In this document: positions 8,466-16,506 of the stretch, piece after piece
Layout of the letters: each line of letters begins with the position of its first letter
Position numbering within the stretch: the stretch's first letter is position 1
Assembly (NCBI RefSeq): GCF_020404845.1
Contig: NZ_JAIOJZ010000009.1
Coordinates: forward strand, 62,001 to 126,000
Direction: 5' to 3'
From: Streptomyces hyderabadensis
GTDB taxonomy: Bacteria > Actinomycetota > Actinomycetes > Streptomycetales > Streptomycetaceae
DNA length: 64,000 nt
Translations under genes and position numbers: made by a program
Notes under the pieces: generated by a model
Databases searched by the model: none
What the model was told of the DNA's origin: nothing
What the model saw: only the letters and a program-made list of their open reading frames with translations

Positions 8466-10055
8466 ATGAGACAACGCGCAGCCGTGCTGTGCGGCGCCGC
8501 CGTCATCGCCGCCGGGACCGTCACGGCCGTCCCCGCCGACGCAAGCGCACCCCGGCCCGCGCACCCCGCCTCCGCGGCGCCCGCGGCGGGCCTGCACTGG
8601 GAGGAGTGCGCCACGGAGGACTACCCGACGCTCCAGTGCGCGTCCCTGGAGGTGCCGCTCGACCACGCGCGTCCGCACGGGCGGCGGATCACGCTGGCGC
8701 TGTCCCGCGTCCCGCACACCGCGAAGACGTACCAGGGCCCCCTGCTGGTGAATCCCGGCGGCCCCGGCGGCAGCGGGCTGACCCTGGCCGGGTTCGTGGC
8801 GTCGTCGCTGCCCGCGAAGGTGGCCGCCCAGTACGACGTCGTCGGCTTCGACCCGCGCGGGGTGGGCAGGAGCAGCCCCGCGCTGGACTGCCGGCCGGGC
8901 CACTTCGACCCGGTGCGTCCCGACTCGGTGCCCCACACGCCGGACGTGGAGCGGGCCAACCTGGCGCGGGCCGAGTCCTTCGCCGACGCCTGCGGAGACA
9001 AGTACGCGGACGTACTGCCGTACATCGACACGGTCGACGCCGCGCGGGACGTGGACGCCATCCGCGCCGCGCTCGGTGCCGAGCGGCTCAGCTACTTCGG
9101 CTACTCGTACGGCACCTACCTGGGCGCCGTGTACGCCAGGCTCTACCCGCAGCACGTGCGGCGGCTGGTCCTGGACTCCGTCGTCGGGCCGGACGACGTC
9201 TGGTACGACGCCAACCTCAACCAGGACCTCGCCTTCAACGACCGGCACCGGGCGTTCCTGGCCTGGATCGCCGGGCACGACGCCGCCTACGGCCTGGGCA
9301 CCGACCCCGAGCGGGTCGAGACCGCCTGGTACGCCATGCGTGCGGCGCTGGCGAAGCGGCCCGCCGGAGGGAAGGTCGGCGCCTCCGAGCTGGAGGACAC
9401 CTACCTGCCCGGCGGGTACTACAACGGCTACTGGCCCTACCTGGCCGAGGCGTTCGCCGCGTACGTGAACGACGCGGACAGCGGCCCGCTGGTCGAGGCG
9501 TACGAGAACTTCGGGGCCACGGACGCCGCCGGGGACAACGGCTACAGCGTCTACACCGCGGTGCAGTGCCGGGACGCCGGCTGGCCGCGGGACTGGGACG
9601 AGTGGCGCGACGACAGCTGGGACCTGTACGAGAAGGCACCCTTCATGGTGTGGAACAACGCCTGGTACAACGCACCGTGCGCGTTCTGGCCCACCGGGCC
9701 CCGCAAGCCGGTGGACGTCGCCAACGGCGAACTGCCCCCGGTCCTGCTGTTCCAGGCCACCGGCGACGCGGCCACGCCGTACGAGGGCGGCGTCAGCGCG
9801 CACCGGCTGCTGCGCGGCTCCGCCCTCGTCGTCGAGGAGGGCGGCGGGAACCACGGCATCACGCTGAGCGGGAACGACTGCCTGGACGAGCACCTGGCCG
9901 CCTATCTGACCGACGGCACCGTGCCGCACGGCGACGGCGGCGAGGCGGACGCGGTGTGCCCGGCGCTGCCGGACCCCGAGCCGCTGGAGTCCAAGGCCGC
10001 GTCCACCTCCTCGCGCGGCTCCACCCTGCACGCGCTGCTCGGCCACCGCGGCTAG
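8466..10055 (+). CDS. secreted tripeptidyl aminopeptidase (S33 alpha/beta hydrolase)
   Basis: The protein of 529 residues opens with a Sec signal peptide (MRQRAAVLCGAAVIAAGTVTA, cleavage near AVPADASA). It then shows the alpha/beta hydrolase oxyanion motif NPGGPGGSG and the nucleophile elbow GYSYGTY with Ser214. Asp434 (ATGDAATPY) and His463 (GGNHGI) complete the triad. The layout matches the Streptomyces SlpD/E and tripeptidyl aminopeptidase group, which removes short peptides from N-termini outside the cell. The ATG follows GGGAG. It stands alone after a 195-bp gap in which I see no clear promoter. Confidence 0.9.
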   Translation: MRQRAAVLCGAAVIAAGTVTAVPADASAPRPAHPASAAPAAGLHWEECATEDYPTLQCASLEVPLDHARPHGRRITLALSRVPHTAKTYQGPLLVNPGGPGGSGLTLAGFVASSLPAKVAAQYDVVGFDPRGVGRSSPALDCRPGHFDPVRPDSVPHTPDVERANLARAESFADACGDKYADVLPYIDTVDAARDVDAIRAALGAERLSYFGYSYGTYLGAVYARLYPQHVRRLVLDSVVGPDDVWYDANLNQDLAFNDRHRAFLAWIAGHDAAYGLGTDPERVETAWYAMRAALAKRPAGGKVGASELEDTYLPGGYYNGYWPYLAEAFAAYVNDADSGPLVEAYENFGATDAAGDNGYSVYTAVQCRDAGWPRDWDEWRDDSWDLYEKAPFMVWNNAWYNAPCAFWPTGPRKPVDVANGELPPVLLFQATGDAATPYEGGVSAHRLLRGSALVVEEGGGNHGITLSGNDCLDEHLAAYLTDGTVPHGDGGEADAVCPALPDPEPLESKAASTSSRGSTLHALLGHRG

Positions 10056-10110
10056 CCGGGCCGGCCACCCCCTCGGGGGCGTTGTCAGTGCCGTGGTCCA
10101 CGATGGACCC

Positions 10111-10509
10111 ATGAGTGAGCTGACCAGGATCCCCGCGCCCGAGGGCGTCGCGCCCGCCGCGCAGTACACCCATGTCGTCCTCGGCACCGGGCGGTTCGTG
10201 GCCGTCTCGGGGCAGCTCGCCCTGGACGAGGACGGCAGGGTGGTCGGCGAGGGCGACGCCGCGGCCCAGGCCCGCCAGGTCTTCGAGAACCTGCGCCGGT
10301 GCCTGGCCTCGGCCGGGGCGACCTTCGACGACGTGGTGAAGCTGACCTTCTTCGTGACGGACATGGCCCACATGGACGCGATCCGCGCGGCCCGCGCCGA
10401 GCACATACCGGACGACCGGCTGCCGGCCGCCTCGGCGGTGCAGGTGGGTGCCCTGGTCCGGCCGGAGTTCCTGATGGAGATCGAGGCGCTCGCGGTGGTG
10501 GCGCCGTGA
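10111..10509 (+). CDS. RidA-like (YjgF/UK114) protein lacking the catalytic arginine
   Basis: The 132-residue protein has the Rid fold pattern (VSGQLALDEDG, DVVKLTFFVTDM, MEIEALAVV). Enamine/imine-deaminating RidA proteins carry an arginine in PARS-x-VEV near the C-terminus; here the same place reads LPAASAVQV, so the arginine is replaced by alanine. This places it with Rid subgroups that probably lack 2-aminoacrylate deaminase activity. The ATG at 10111 has no clear ribosome site (a GTG lies at 10093), so a leaderless transcript is possible. Its stop overlaps the start of the acetyltransferase. Confidence 0.85.
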   Translation: MSELTRIPAPEGVAPAAQYTHVVLGTGRFVAVSGQLALDEDGRVVGEGDAAAQARQVFENLRRCLASAGATFDDVVKLTFFVTDMAHMDAIRAARAEHIPDDRLPAASAVQVGALVRPEFLMEIEALAVVAP

Positions 10510-11045
10510 GCGGACCGCAGGCGGGCGTGCGGGTGCGGGAGATGGTCCTCGCGGACTGCGACCGCGTGTCCCTGATCCGGGTCCGGGGCTGGCAGAGCGC
10601 CTACCGGGGCCTGATGCCGCAGCCGCACCTCGACGCGATGGACCCCGCCGCCGACGCCGAGCGGCGTCGCGCCCTGTTCGCCCGCGCCCCGGAGGGCGTG
10701 GTGAACCTGGTCGCCGAGGACGAGGGCGGCGAGGTAGTCGGCTGGGCCTGCCACGGTCCCTACCGGGACGGCGAGCAGCGCACCGCCGACGCCGAGTTGT
10801 ACGCCGTCTACGTCGACCCCGCGCGGCTCGGCGCGGGCGTCGGGCGGGCTCTGCTCGCCGAGTCGGTGCGCCGGTGCGAGACCGCGGGACACCCCCGCAT
10901 GCTCCTGTGGGTGCTCAAGGGCAACACCCGCGCCCGGCGCTTCTACGAGCGGGCGGGCTTTTGCCCCGACGGCGCCGAGGAACCGTACGAGGTGGACGGC
11001 GTCCCGGTGCCCGAGGTGCGCTACGCCCGGCCGCTGAGCGGCTGA
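10506..11045 (+). CDS. GNAT family N-acetyltransferase
   Basis: The 179-residue protein has the GNAT core: a beta-4 strand (AELYAVYVDPARLGAGVGRALLA) with the acetyl-CoA pyrophosphate loop R/Q-x-x-G-x-G/A written RLGAGVG, and the late NTRARRFYERAGF helix. It starts at the GTG that overlaps the RidA stop by 4 bp (GTGA, 10506-10509), so the pair is translationally coupled. The substrate is unknown; related proteins acetylate amines or protein N-termini. Confidence 0.88.
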   Translation: MSGPQAGVRVREMVLADCDRVSLIRVRGWQSAYRGLMPQPHLDAMDPAADAERRRALFARAPEGVVNLVAEDEGGEVVGWACHGPYRDGEQRTADAELYAVYVDPARLGAGVGRALLAESVRRCETAGHPRMLLWVLKGNTRARRFYERAGFCPDGAEEPYEVDGVPVPEVRYARPLSG

Positions 11046-11078
11046 CTGCCCGTCACCGCCGCGGCGCCGGCCGGCCGC

Positions 11079-11672
11079 TCACCGCTGCCCCGGGATGCGC
11101 GCCAGCGCCCGCACCGCCGCCTCGGCCAGCGCCGGGTGGGCGAGGGCGTCGTTCAGGACGGGAGCGGCACGCTCGTCGCCGAGGGTGCCCAGGCCCTCGA
11201 CGCAGGCGAGCGCGACCCGCCGGTACGGGTCGTGCGGGCGCAGCCGCCGCTCCAGGGTGGTGATCAGCGCGGGCACCGACTCCGGGGCCCGCAGCTCGGC
11301 CAGCAGCCGCACCGGGTGCAGGGCGTAGGCGACCCGCAGTTCATTGGTGGCGAGGGCCGCGGCGGCGCGGGCGGTGCGCGGGTCGCCGAGGCGGGCCAGG
11401 GCGTGGGCGGCCGAGGCGCAGCGCGGCGGGTCGCGGTGGTTGAGCAGGAGCACGAGCGATTCGAAGGCGCGCCGGTCGCCCGCCACGCCCAGCCGGAAGG
11501 CGGCCAGCTCCCGGGCCCACAGCGGGTGTCCCGGCTCGGTGAGCACGGCGGCCAGCTCGTCGAGGTCGCCGGTCGCCACGAGCCGGTCGTACACCGCCCG
11601 CGCCCCCGGAGCGCCGGACGCCACCGCCTCGGCCCGTGTGCGCTCCGTGAGCGCTCGCAACGCTTCGTCCAT
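11079..11672 (-). CDS. HEAT-repeat protein
   Basis: The 197-residue protein is nearly all helical and Ala/Leu-rich, with repeated units such as SAAHALARLGDPRTARAA, ALACVEGLGTLGDERAAPVL and EAAVRALARIPGQ, typical of HEAT/PBS-lyase-like repeats used for protein binding. No catalytic motif is visible. It converges with the acetyltransferase gene (33 bp between stops) and diverges from the dehydrogenase at 12052. Confidence 0.7.
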   Translation of the reverse strand: MDEALRALTERTRAEAVASGAPGARAVYDRLVATGDLDELAAVLTEPGHPLWARELAAFRLGVAGDRRAFESLVLLLNHRDPPRCASAAHALARLGDPRTARAAAALATNELRVAYALHPVRLLAELRAPESVPALITTLERRLRPHDPYRRVALACVEGLGTLGDERAAPVLNDALAHPALAEAAVRALARIPGQR

Positions 11673-12051
11673 GACACCGAGGTTAGGGGCGTCACACCGG
11701 GCGTGGGACCTACATCACGAACACCGGGGGCTGGCGCGCTCGTTACCCGCGGGTTAACCTCAGACGAGCGGGTCACCCACCCGCAGCAACTCCTCACGGT
11801 GGTCTGGTGACGCAACCACCGGGAGGGCAGTCGGTCCGGTACCTCGGGTACCGCACCAGGACCCGGCCTCGGGACAGGGCCGGTCACCGGCCGCCGGGCG
11901 GGCGTGTGCGCCCTCCGCGACGGCACCGGGCGTGTGCGCCGTTCGAGCCCGGCAACACCCGCACTCCTTTCCTTCCTTCCCACGCACCCGGTGCGCCGCG
12001 TCGGCGCACCCGGGCGTGTTCCGTCGTCACCCTCATTCCTGGAGTCCCGCG
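11673..12051. other. intergenic region between the HEAT gene and the 3-hydroxybutyryl-CoA dehydrogenase
   Basis: No gene is seen in these 379 bp. Two symmetrical elements stand out: CGGTACC-TCG-GGTACCG at 11837-11853, a candidate operator, and a stem GGTGCGCC/GGCGCACC with a 5-nt loop at 11990-12010, about 40 nt before the dehydrogenase ATG and so probably in its leader. A pyrimidine run (TCCTTTCCTTCCTTCCC) precedes the stem. I could not place a convincing promoter. Confidence 0.4.
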
Positions 12052-13857
12052 ATGGCCACTCCCCTGTCCGACACTCCTCTGTCCCCGCTCCAGACGGTCG
12101 CCGTGGTCGGCCTCGGCACGATGGGCACCGGCATCGCCGAGGTCCTGGCCGGGGCCGGCCGCGCGGTCGTCGGCATCGACGTCAGCGAGGCGCAGGCCGC
12201 CAGGGCGGTCGCCGCGCTGGAGTCCTCCACCGCCCGTGCCGTCGAGCGCGGGCGCCTGACCGAGCAGGAGCGCACCGCCGCCCTGGGCCGCGTCCGCACC
12301 TCCACCGACCTGAGCGCGGCCGCCGACGCCGACCTGGTGATCGAGGTGACCCCGGAGTCGTACGAGATCAAGCAGCGGGTCTTCCGGGAGCTGGACGGGA
12401 TCGTGCGCCCGGAGGCGATCCTGGCGACCGGCACCAACGCGCTGTCCGTCACGCGCCTCGCGGCGGACTCGGCCCGCCCGGAGCGGGTGCTCGGCCTGCA
12501 CTTCTTCAACCCGGCGCCGGCGATGAAGCTGGTGGAGGTCGTCTCCTCGGTGCTGACCGCGCCCGCCGCCGTCGCGGCCGTCACCGACCTCGCCCTGGAC
12601 CTCGGCAAGGAGCCGGTCGCGGTCGGGGACCGGCCCGGTTTCGTCGCGGACGGGCTGCTGTTCGGCTACCTCAATCAGGCGGCCGCGATGTACGAGGCGA
12701 ACTACGCCTCCCGTGAGGACATCGACGCCGCGATGCGGCTGGGCTGCGGACTGCCGATGGGGCCGCTGGCCCTGCTGGACCTGGTGGGCGTGGACACCGC
12801 GCGCACGGTCCTGGAGGCCATGTACGCCGCCTCCCACGACCGGCTGCACGCCCCCGCGCCGATCCTCAGACAGCTCAGCGAGGCGGGCCTGACGGGACGC
12901 AAGGCGGGGCGCGGCTTCTACACCTACGAGGCGCCCGGCAGCGCGGTGGCCGTGCCGGACGCGCTGACCCCGCGCGAGGGCGGCACCGCGGTCGCCGGGC
13001 GTCCGGTGCGCGCGGTGGGCGTGGCCGGTTCGGGCACCATGGCGTCCGGCATCGCGGAGGTGTTCGCCAAGGCCGGATACGAGGTGGTGCTGGCCGCCCG
13101 CAGCGCGGAGAAGGCGCAGACGGCCAAGGCGCGGATCGGGAAGTCCCTGTCCCGGTCGGTGGACAAGGGGCGCATGAGTGCCGAGGCCGCCGCGCACGCC
13201 CTGGAGCTGATCACGCCGACGGGCACGTACGACGACTTCGCCGACGTCGACCTGGCGGTGGAGGCCGTCGCCGAGGACCTGGAGGTCAAGCGGCAGCTGT
13301 TCGGCACGCTGGACAAGGTCTGCAAGCCCGGCGCGGTACTGGCCACCACCACGTCCTCGCTGCCGGTCGTGGCCTGCGCCCGCGCCACCTCGCGTCCGCA
13401 GGACGTGATCGGCATGCACTTCTTCAACCCGGCCCCGGCGATGAAGCTGGTCGAGGTGGTCCGCACGGTGCTGACCGCCGACGACGTGCACGCCACCGTC
13501 CACGAGGTCTGCGCCACCGTGCGCAAGCACGCCGTGGACTGCGGTGACCGGGCCGGGTTCATCGTGAACGCGCTGCTGTTCCCGTACCTCAACAACGCGG
13601 TCAAGATGGTGCAGGAGCACTACGCGACCCTGGACGACATCGACGCGGCGATGAAGCTGGGCGGCGGCTACCCGATGGGTCCGTTCGAACTGCTCGACGT
13701 GGTCGGACTCGACGTGTCGCTGGCCATCGAGAAGGTCCTGCACCGGGAGTTCCGCGACCCGGGCCTCGCCCCGGCGCCGCTGCTCGAGCACCTGGTGGCC
13801 GCGGGCTGCCTCGGCCGCAAGACGGGCCGCGGTTTCCGCGAGCATGCCCGCCGCTGA
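12052..13857 (+). CDS. 3-hydroxybutyryl-CoA dehydrogenase, tandem-duplicated form
   Basis: The 601-residue protein is two 3-hydroxyacyl-CoA dehydrogenase units in a row (about 1-305 and 315-600). Each has an N-terminal Rossmann domain and a C-terminal helical domain, and each keeps the active-site segment HFFNPAPAMKLVEV. The first dinucleotide loop is GLGTMG, the second GSGTMA, so cofactor preference may differ between halves. It oxidises or forms 3-hydroxybutyryl-CoA next to the ethylmalonyl-CoA genes and would feed crotonyl-CoA (after dehydration) to Ccr. Single-unit enzymes are about 285 residues. The ATG at 12052 follows TGGAG; an upstream in-frame start at 11932 lacks support. Confidence 0.9.
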   Translation: MATPLSDTPLSPLQTVAVVGLGTMGTGIAEVLAGAGRAVVGIDVSEAQAARAVAALESSTARAVERGRLTEQERTAALGRVRTSTDLSAAADADLVIEVTPESYEIKQRVFRELDGIVRPEAILATGTNALSVTRLAADSARPERVLGLHFFNPAPAMKLVEVVSSVLTAPAAVAAVTDLALDLGKEPVAVGDRPGFVADGLLFGYLNQAAAMYEANYASREDIDAAMRLGCGLPMGPLALLDLVGVDTARTVLEAMYAASHDRLHAPAPILRQLSEAGLTGRKAGRGFYTYEAPGSAVAVPDALTPREGGTAVAGRPVRAVGVAGSGTMASGIAEVFAKAGYEVVLAARSAEKAQTAKARIGKSLSRSVDKGRMSAEAAAHALELITPTGTYDDFADVDLAVEAVAEDLEVKRQLFGTLDKVCKPGAVLATTTSSLPVVACARATSRPQDVIGMHFFNPAPAMKLVEVVRTVLTADDVHATVHEVCATVRKHAVDCGDRAGFIVNALLFPYLNNAVKMVQEHYATLDDIDAAMKLGGGYPMGPFELLDVVGLDVSLAIEKVLHREFRDPGLAPAPLLEHLVAAGCLGRKTGRGFREHARR

Positions 13858-13921
13858 CCGGCCGGGCGACTGGTTCGGGCCCGAGGAGGACTGGGGCGGG
13901 CTGCTCGGTCCGGCCGGGTCT

Positions 13922-13944
13922 CCCCCGCCCCCGGCGGGCGGGGG
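13922..13944 (+). terminator. hairpin terminator after the dehydrogenase
   Basis: CCCCCGCCC (13922-13930) and GGGCGGGGG (13936-13944) form a perfect 9-bp stem with a 5-nt loop, 65 bp after the stop. No T tract follows. Confidence 0.6.
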
Positions 13945-13993
13945 AATCCCCGGTCACGCGCATGATTGCGCCCGCATGCAGTACGTTCGGGTC

Positions 13994-14809
13994 ATGTCCC
14001 AGCCCGCCAAGTCCTCACGTACCTCAGCCACGTCCGACGCGCCGGAGAGCGCGGCCGGCAGCCGAGCCGCCGCCCAGCGGCTCAAAATGCGCCGGGAACT
14101 GGCGGCGGCGGCGATGGAGCTGTTCGCGACCAAGGGGTACGAGGCGACCACCGTCGACGAGATCGCGGCCCAGGCCGGGGTCGCCCGCCGCACCTTCTTC
14201 CGCCACTTCCGTTCCAAGGAGGAGGCGATCTTCCCGGACCACGACGACACCCTGGTGCGCGCCGAGGCGGTGCTCAACGCGGCGCCCGCGCACGAGCATC
14301 CGCTCGACACGGTGTGCCGGGGCATCAAGGAAGTCATGAAGATGTACGCGGCCCGGCCGGAGATCTCGGTCGCCCGCTACAAGCTGACGCGCGAGGTGCC
14401 CACCCTGCGCGAGGCGGAGATCGCGTCGGTGGCCCGTTACGAGCGGCTGTTCACCCGCTATCTCCTCGGCCACTTCGACGAGCACGCGCACGACGACGAC
14501 GCCAACGACGACCCGCTGCTCGCGGAGGTCGCGGCGTCCGCCGTGGTGACCGCGCACAACCACGTGCTGCGGCGCTGGCTGCGGGCCGACGGGCAGGGCG
14601 ACGTGGAGGCCGAGCTGGACCACGCCTTCGCGATCGTGCGCAAGACCTTCGGCACCGGCATCGGGGCGGGGCGCGGCACGGCCTCCACCGGGCGCCCGGC
14701 CGCCTCCTCGGCCTCCGTGCAGGGCGAGGTGCTCGTGACGGTGGCGCGCACCGACGCACCGCTGCACGAGGTCATGCGCACCATCGAACAAGCCCTCAAG
14801 GAGCGCTGA
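13994..14809 (+). CDS. TetR family transcriptional regulator
   Basis: The 271-residue protein has a TetR DNA-binding domain at about residues 33-80 (AAMELFATKGYEATTVDEIAAQAGVARRTFFRHFRSKEE region) and a large ligand domain with an Asp/His-rich insert around residues 160-175 (HAHDDDANDD). It lies between the dehydrogenase and ccr, so it is a likely regulator of the ethylmalonyl-CoA genes, which is inference from position. The ATG at 13994 has no ribosome site but a TACGTT -10-like hexamer lies 6 nt upstream (13982-13987), which fits a leaderless mRNA. Confidence 0.9.
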   Translation: MSQPAKSSRTSATSDAPESAAGSRAAAQRLKMRRELAAAAMELFATKGYEATTVDEIAAQAGVARRTFFRHFRSKEEAIFPDHDDTLVRAEAVLNAAPAHEHPLDTVCRGIKEVMKMYAARPEISVARYKLTREVPTLREAEIASVARYERLFTRYLLGHFDEHAHDDDANDDPLLAEVAASAVVTAHNHVLRRWLRADGQGDVEAELDHAFAIVRKTFGTGIGAGRGTASTGRPAASSASVQGEVLVTVARTDAPLHEVMRTIEQALKER

Positions 14810-14843
14810 CCGGCCCCTCCGCCCGCGTACCGCGCTGTGACGA

Positions 14844-14869
14844 CGGCCACCCGCCGGGTGGCCGTTTTT
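14844..14869 (+). terminator. intrinsic terminator after the TetR gene
   Basis: CGGCCACCC (14844-14852) and GGGTGGCCG (14856-14864) form a 9-bp stem with a 3-nt loop followed by TTTTT (14865-14869). This is a textbook rho-independent terminator. Confidence 0.9.
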
Positions 14870-14976
14870 GCATGTCGGCGCCCCTTTTCCGCCTCCGGTT
14901 GGGGGCGATTCGATCGATCATCGCTCATCTGTCGGGTAAAGAATTCATCTGAGATCAATTTCTGACACTCAGTGCC

Positions 14977-15005
14977 TTGCGGGGTGACACGCGGTGCCAT
15001 ACGTT
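14977..15005 (+). promoter_or_regulatory. promoter of the ccr operon
   Basis: TTGCGG (14977-14982), a 17-bp spacer and TACGTT (15000-15005) fit a vegetative Streptomyces promoter. Transcription should start near 15012, giving a leader of about 133 nt. The preceding 60 bp (14910-14972) are unusually A+T-rich for this genome and carry short symmetrical motifs (GCGAT...ATCGC at 14905-14924, CTGAG...CTCAG at 14949-14972), possible regulator sites. Together with the leader this explains the 335-bp gap before ccr. Confidence 0.65.
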
Positions 15006-15103
15006 GAAGGTGTTCGGGCTGTCCCCGCACCTCATCCCCTGCGCGTCCGAACGCCTGCGTCACAGGCACACACCCTCACCTCAACAGCACCGACGTACCC
15101 CTC

Positions 15104-15125
15104 AGCGCCCCTCCCTCAGGGCGCT
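15104..15125 (+). promoter_or_regulatory. leader hairpin before ccr
   Basis: AGCGCCC (15104-15110) and GGGCGCT (15119-15125) pair across an 8-nt loop and end 8 nt before the GGAGG ribosome site of ccr. The hairpin could affect initiation or mRNA stability. Confidence 0.35.
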
Positions 15126-15144
15126 CACCGCCGGAGGCAACACC

Positions 15145-16488
15145 GTGACCGTGAAGGACATCCTGGACGCGATCCAGTCGCCCGACTCCACGCCGGCCGA
15201 CATCGCCGCACTGCCGCTCCCCGAGTCGTACCGCGCGATCACCGTGCACAAGGACGAGACGGAGATGTTCGCGGGCCTGGAGACCCGCGACAAGGACCCC
15301 CGCAAGTCGATCCACCTGGACGACGTGCCGGTGCCCGAGCTGGGCCCGGGCGAGGCCCTGGTGGCCGTCATGGCCTCCTCGGTCAACTACAACTCGGTGT
15401 GGACCTCGATCTTCGAGCCGCTGTCCACCTTCGGGTTCCTGGAGCGCTACGGCAGGGTCAGCGACCTCGCCAAGCGCCACGACCTGCCGTACCACGTCAT
15501 CGGCTCCGACCTCGCGGGCGTCGTCCTGCGCACCGGCCCGGGCGTCAACGCCTGGCAGCCCGGCGACGAGGTCGTCGCGCACTGCCTCTCCGTCGAGCTG
15601 GAGTCGTCCGACGGCCACAACGACACGATGCTCGACCCCGAGCAGCGGATCTGGGGCTTCGAGACCAACTTCGGCGGCCTCGCCGAGATCGCGCTGGTCA
15701 AGTCCAACCAGCTGATGCCGAAGCCGGACCACCTCAGCTGGGAGGAGGCCGCCGCCCCCGGCCTGGTCAACTCCACCGCGTACCGGCAGCTGGTCTCCCG
15801 CAACGGCGCCGGCATGAAGCAGGGCGACAACGTCCTCATCTGGGGCGCCAGCGGCGGACTCGGCTCCTACGCCACCCAGTTCGCCCTCGCCGGCGGCGCC
15901 AACCCGATCTGCGTCGTCTCCTCGCCGCAGAAGGCGGAGATCTGCCGCTCGATGGGCGCCGACGCGATCATCGACCGCAACGCCGAGGGCTACCGGTTCT
16001 GGAAGGACGAGCAGACCCAGGACCCGAAGGAGTGGAAGCGCTTCGGCAAGCGCATCCGCGAACTCACCGGCGGCGAGGACATCGACATCGTCTTCGAGCA
16101 CCCCGGCCGCGAGACCTTCGGCGCCTCCGTCTTCGTCACCCGCAAGGGCGGCACCATCACCACCTGCGCCTCGACCTCGGGCTACATGCACGAGTACGAC
16201 AACCGCTACCTGTGGATGTCCCTGAAGCGCATCATCGGCTCCCACTTCGCCAACTACCGCGAGGCCTGGGAGGCCAACCGCCTCATCGCCAAGGGCAAGA
16301 TCCACCCCACGCTGTCCAAGGTGTACGCCCTGGAGGACACCGGCCAGGCGGCGTACGACGTCCACCGCAACCTCCACCAGGGCAAGGTCGGCGTGCTGTG
16401 CCTGGCCCCCGAGGAGGGCCTGGGCGTGCGCGACCAGGACAAGCGCGCGAAGCACCTCGACGCCATCAACCGCTTCCGGAACATCTGA
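15145..16488 (+). CDS. ccr: crotonyl-CoA carboxylase/reductase
   Basis: The 447-residue protein is a medium-chain reductase with the NADPH-binding segment IWGASGGLGSYATQFA. It converts crotonyl-CoA, CO2 and NADPH to (2S)-ethylmalonyl-CoA, the committed step of the ethylmalonyl-CoA pathway and a source of extender units for polyketides. Asn81, Phe172-Glu173 and His368 appear to correspond to the CO2-positioning residues described for Kitasatospora Ccr (my alignment by eye). Length equals that of known Streptomyces Ccr. The GTG start at 15145 has GGAGG 8 bp upstream; a second GTG is at 15151. It leads a five-gene operon. Confidence 0.96.
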   Translation: MTVKDILDAIQSPDSTPADIAALPLPESYRAITVHKDETEMFAGLETRDKDPRKSIHLDDVPVPELGPGEALVAVMASSVNYNSVWTSIFEPLSTFGFLERYGRVSDLAKRHDLPYHVIGSDLAGVVLRTGPGVNAWQPGDEVVAHCLSVELESSDGHNDTMLDPEQRIWGFETNFGGLAEIALVKSNQLMPKPDHLSWEEAAAPGLVNSTAYRQLVSRNGAGMKQGDNVLIWGASGGLGSYATQFALAGGANPICVVSSPQKAEICRSMGADAIIDRNAEGYRFWKDEQTQDPKEWKRFGKRIRELTGGEDIDIVFEHPGRETFGASVFVTRKGGTITTCASTSGYMHEYDNRYLWMSLKRIIGSHFANYREAWEANRLIAKGKIHPTLSKVYALEDTGQAAYDVHRNLHQGKVGVLCLAPEEGLGVRDQDKRAKHLDAINRFRNI

Positions 16489-16506
16489 CGGCGACGGAGG
16501 CCACAC

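Noticed and set aside
6621..10892. Minus-strand reading frame of 1423 codons
   Set aside because: Only its last 147 codons (the SRPBCC protein) are real. The rest runs antisense to the radical SAM, peptidase, Rid and GNAT genes.
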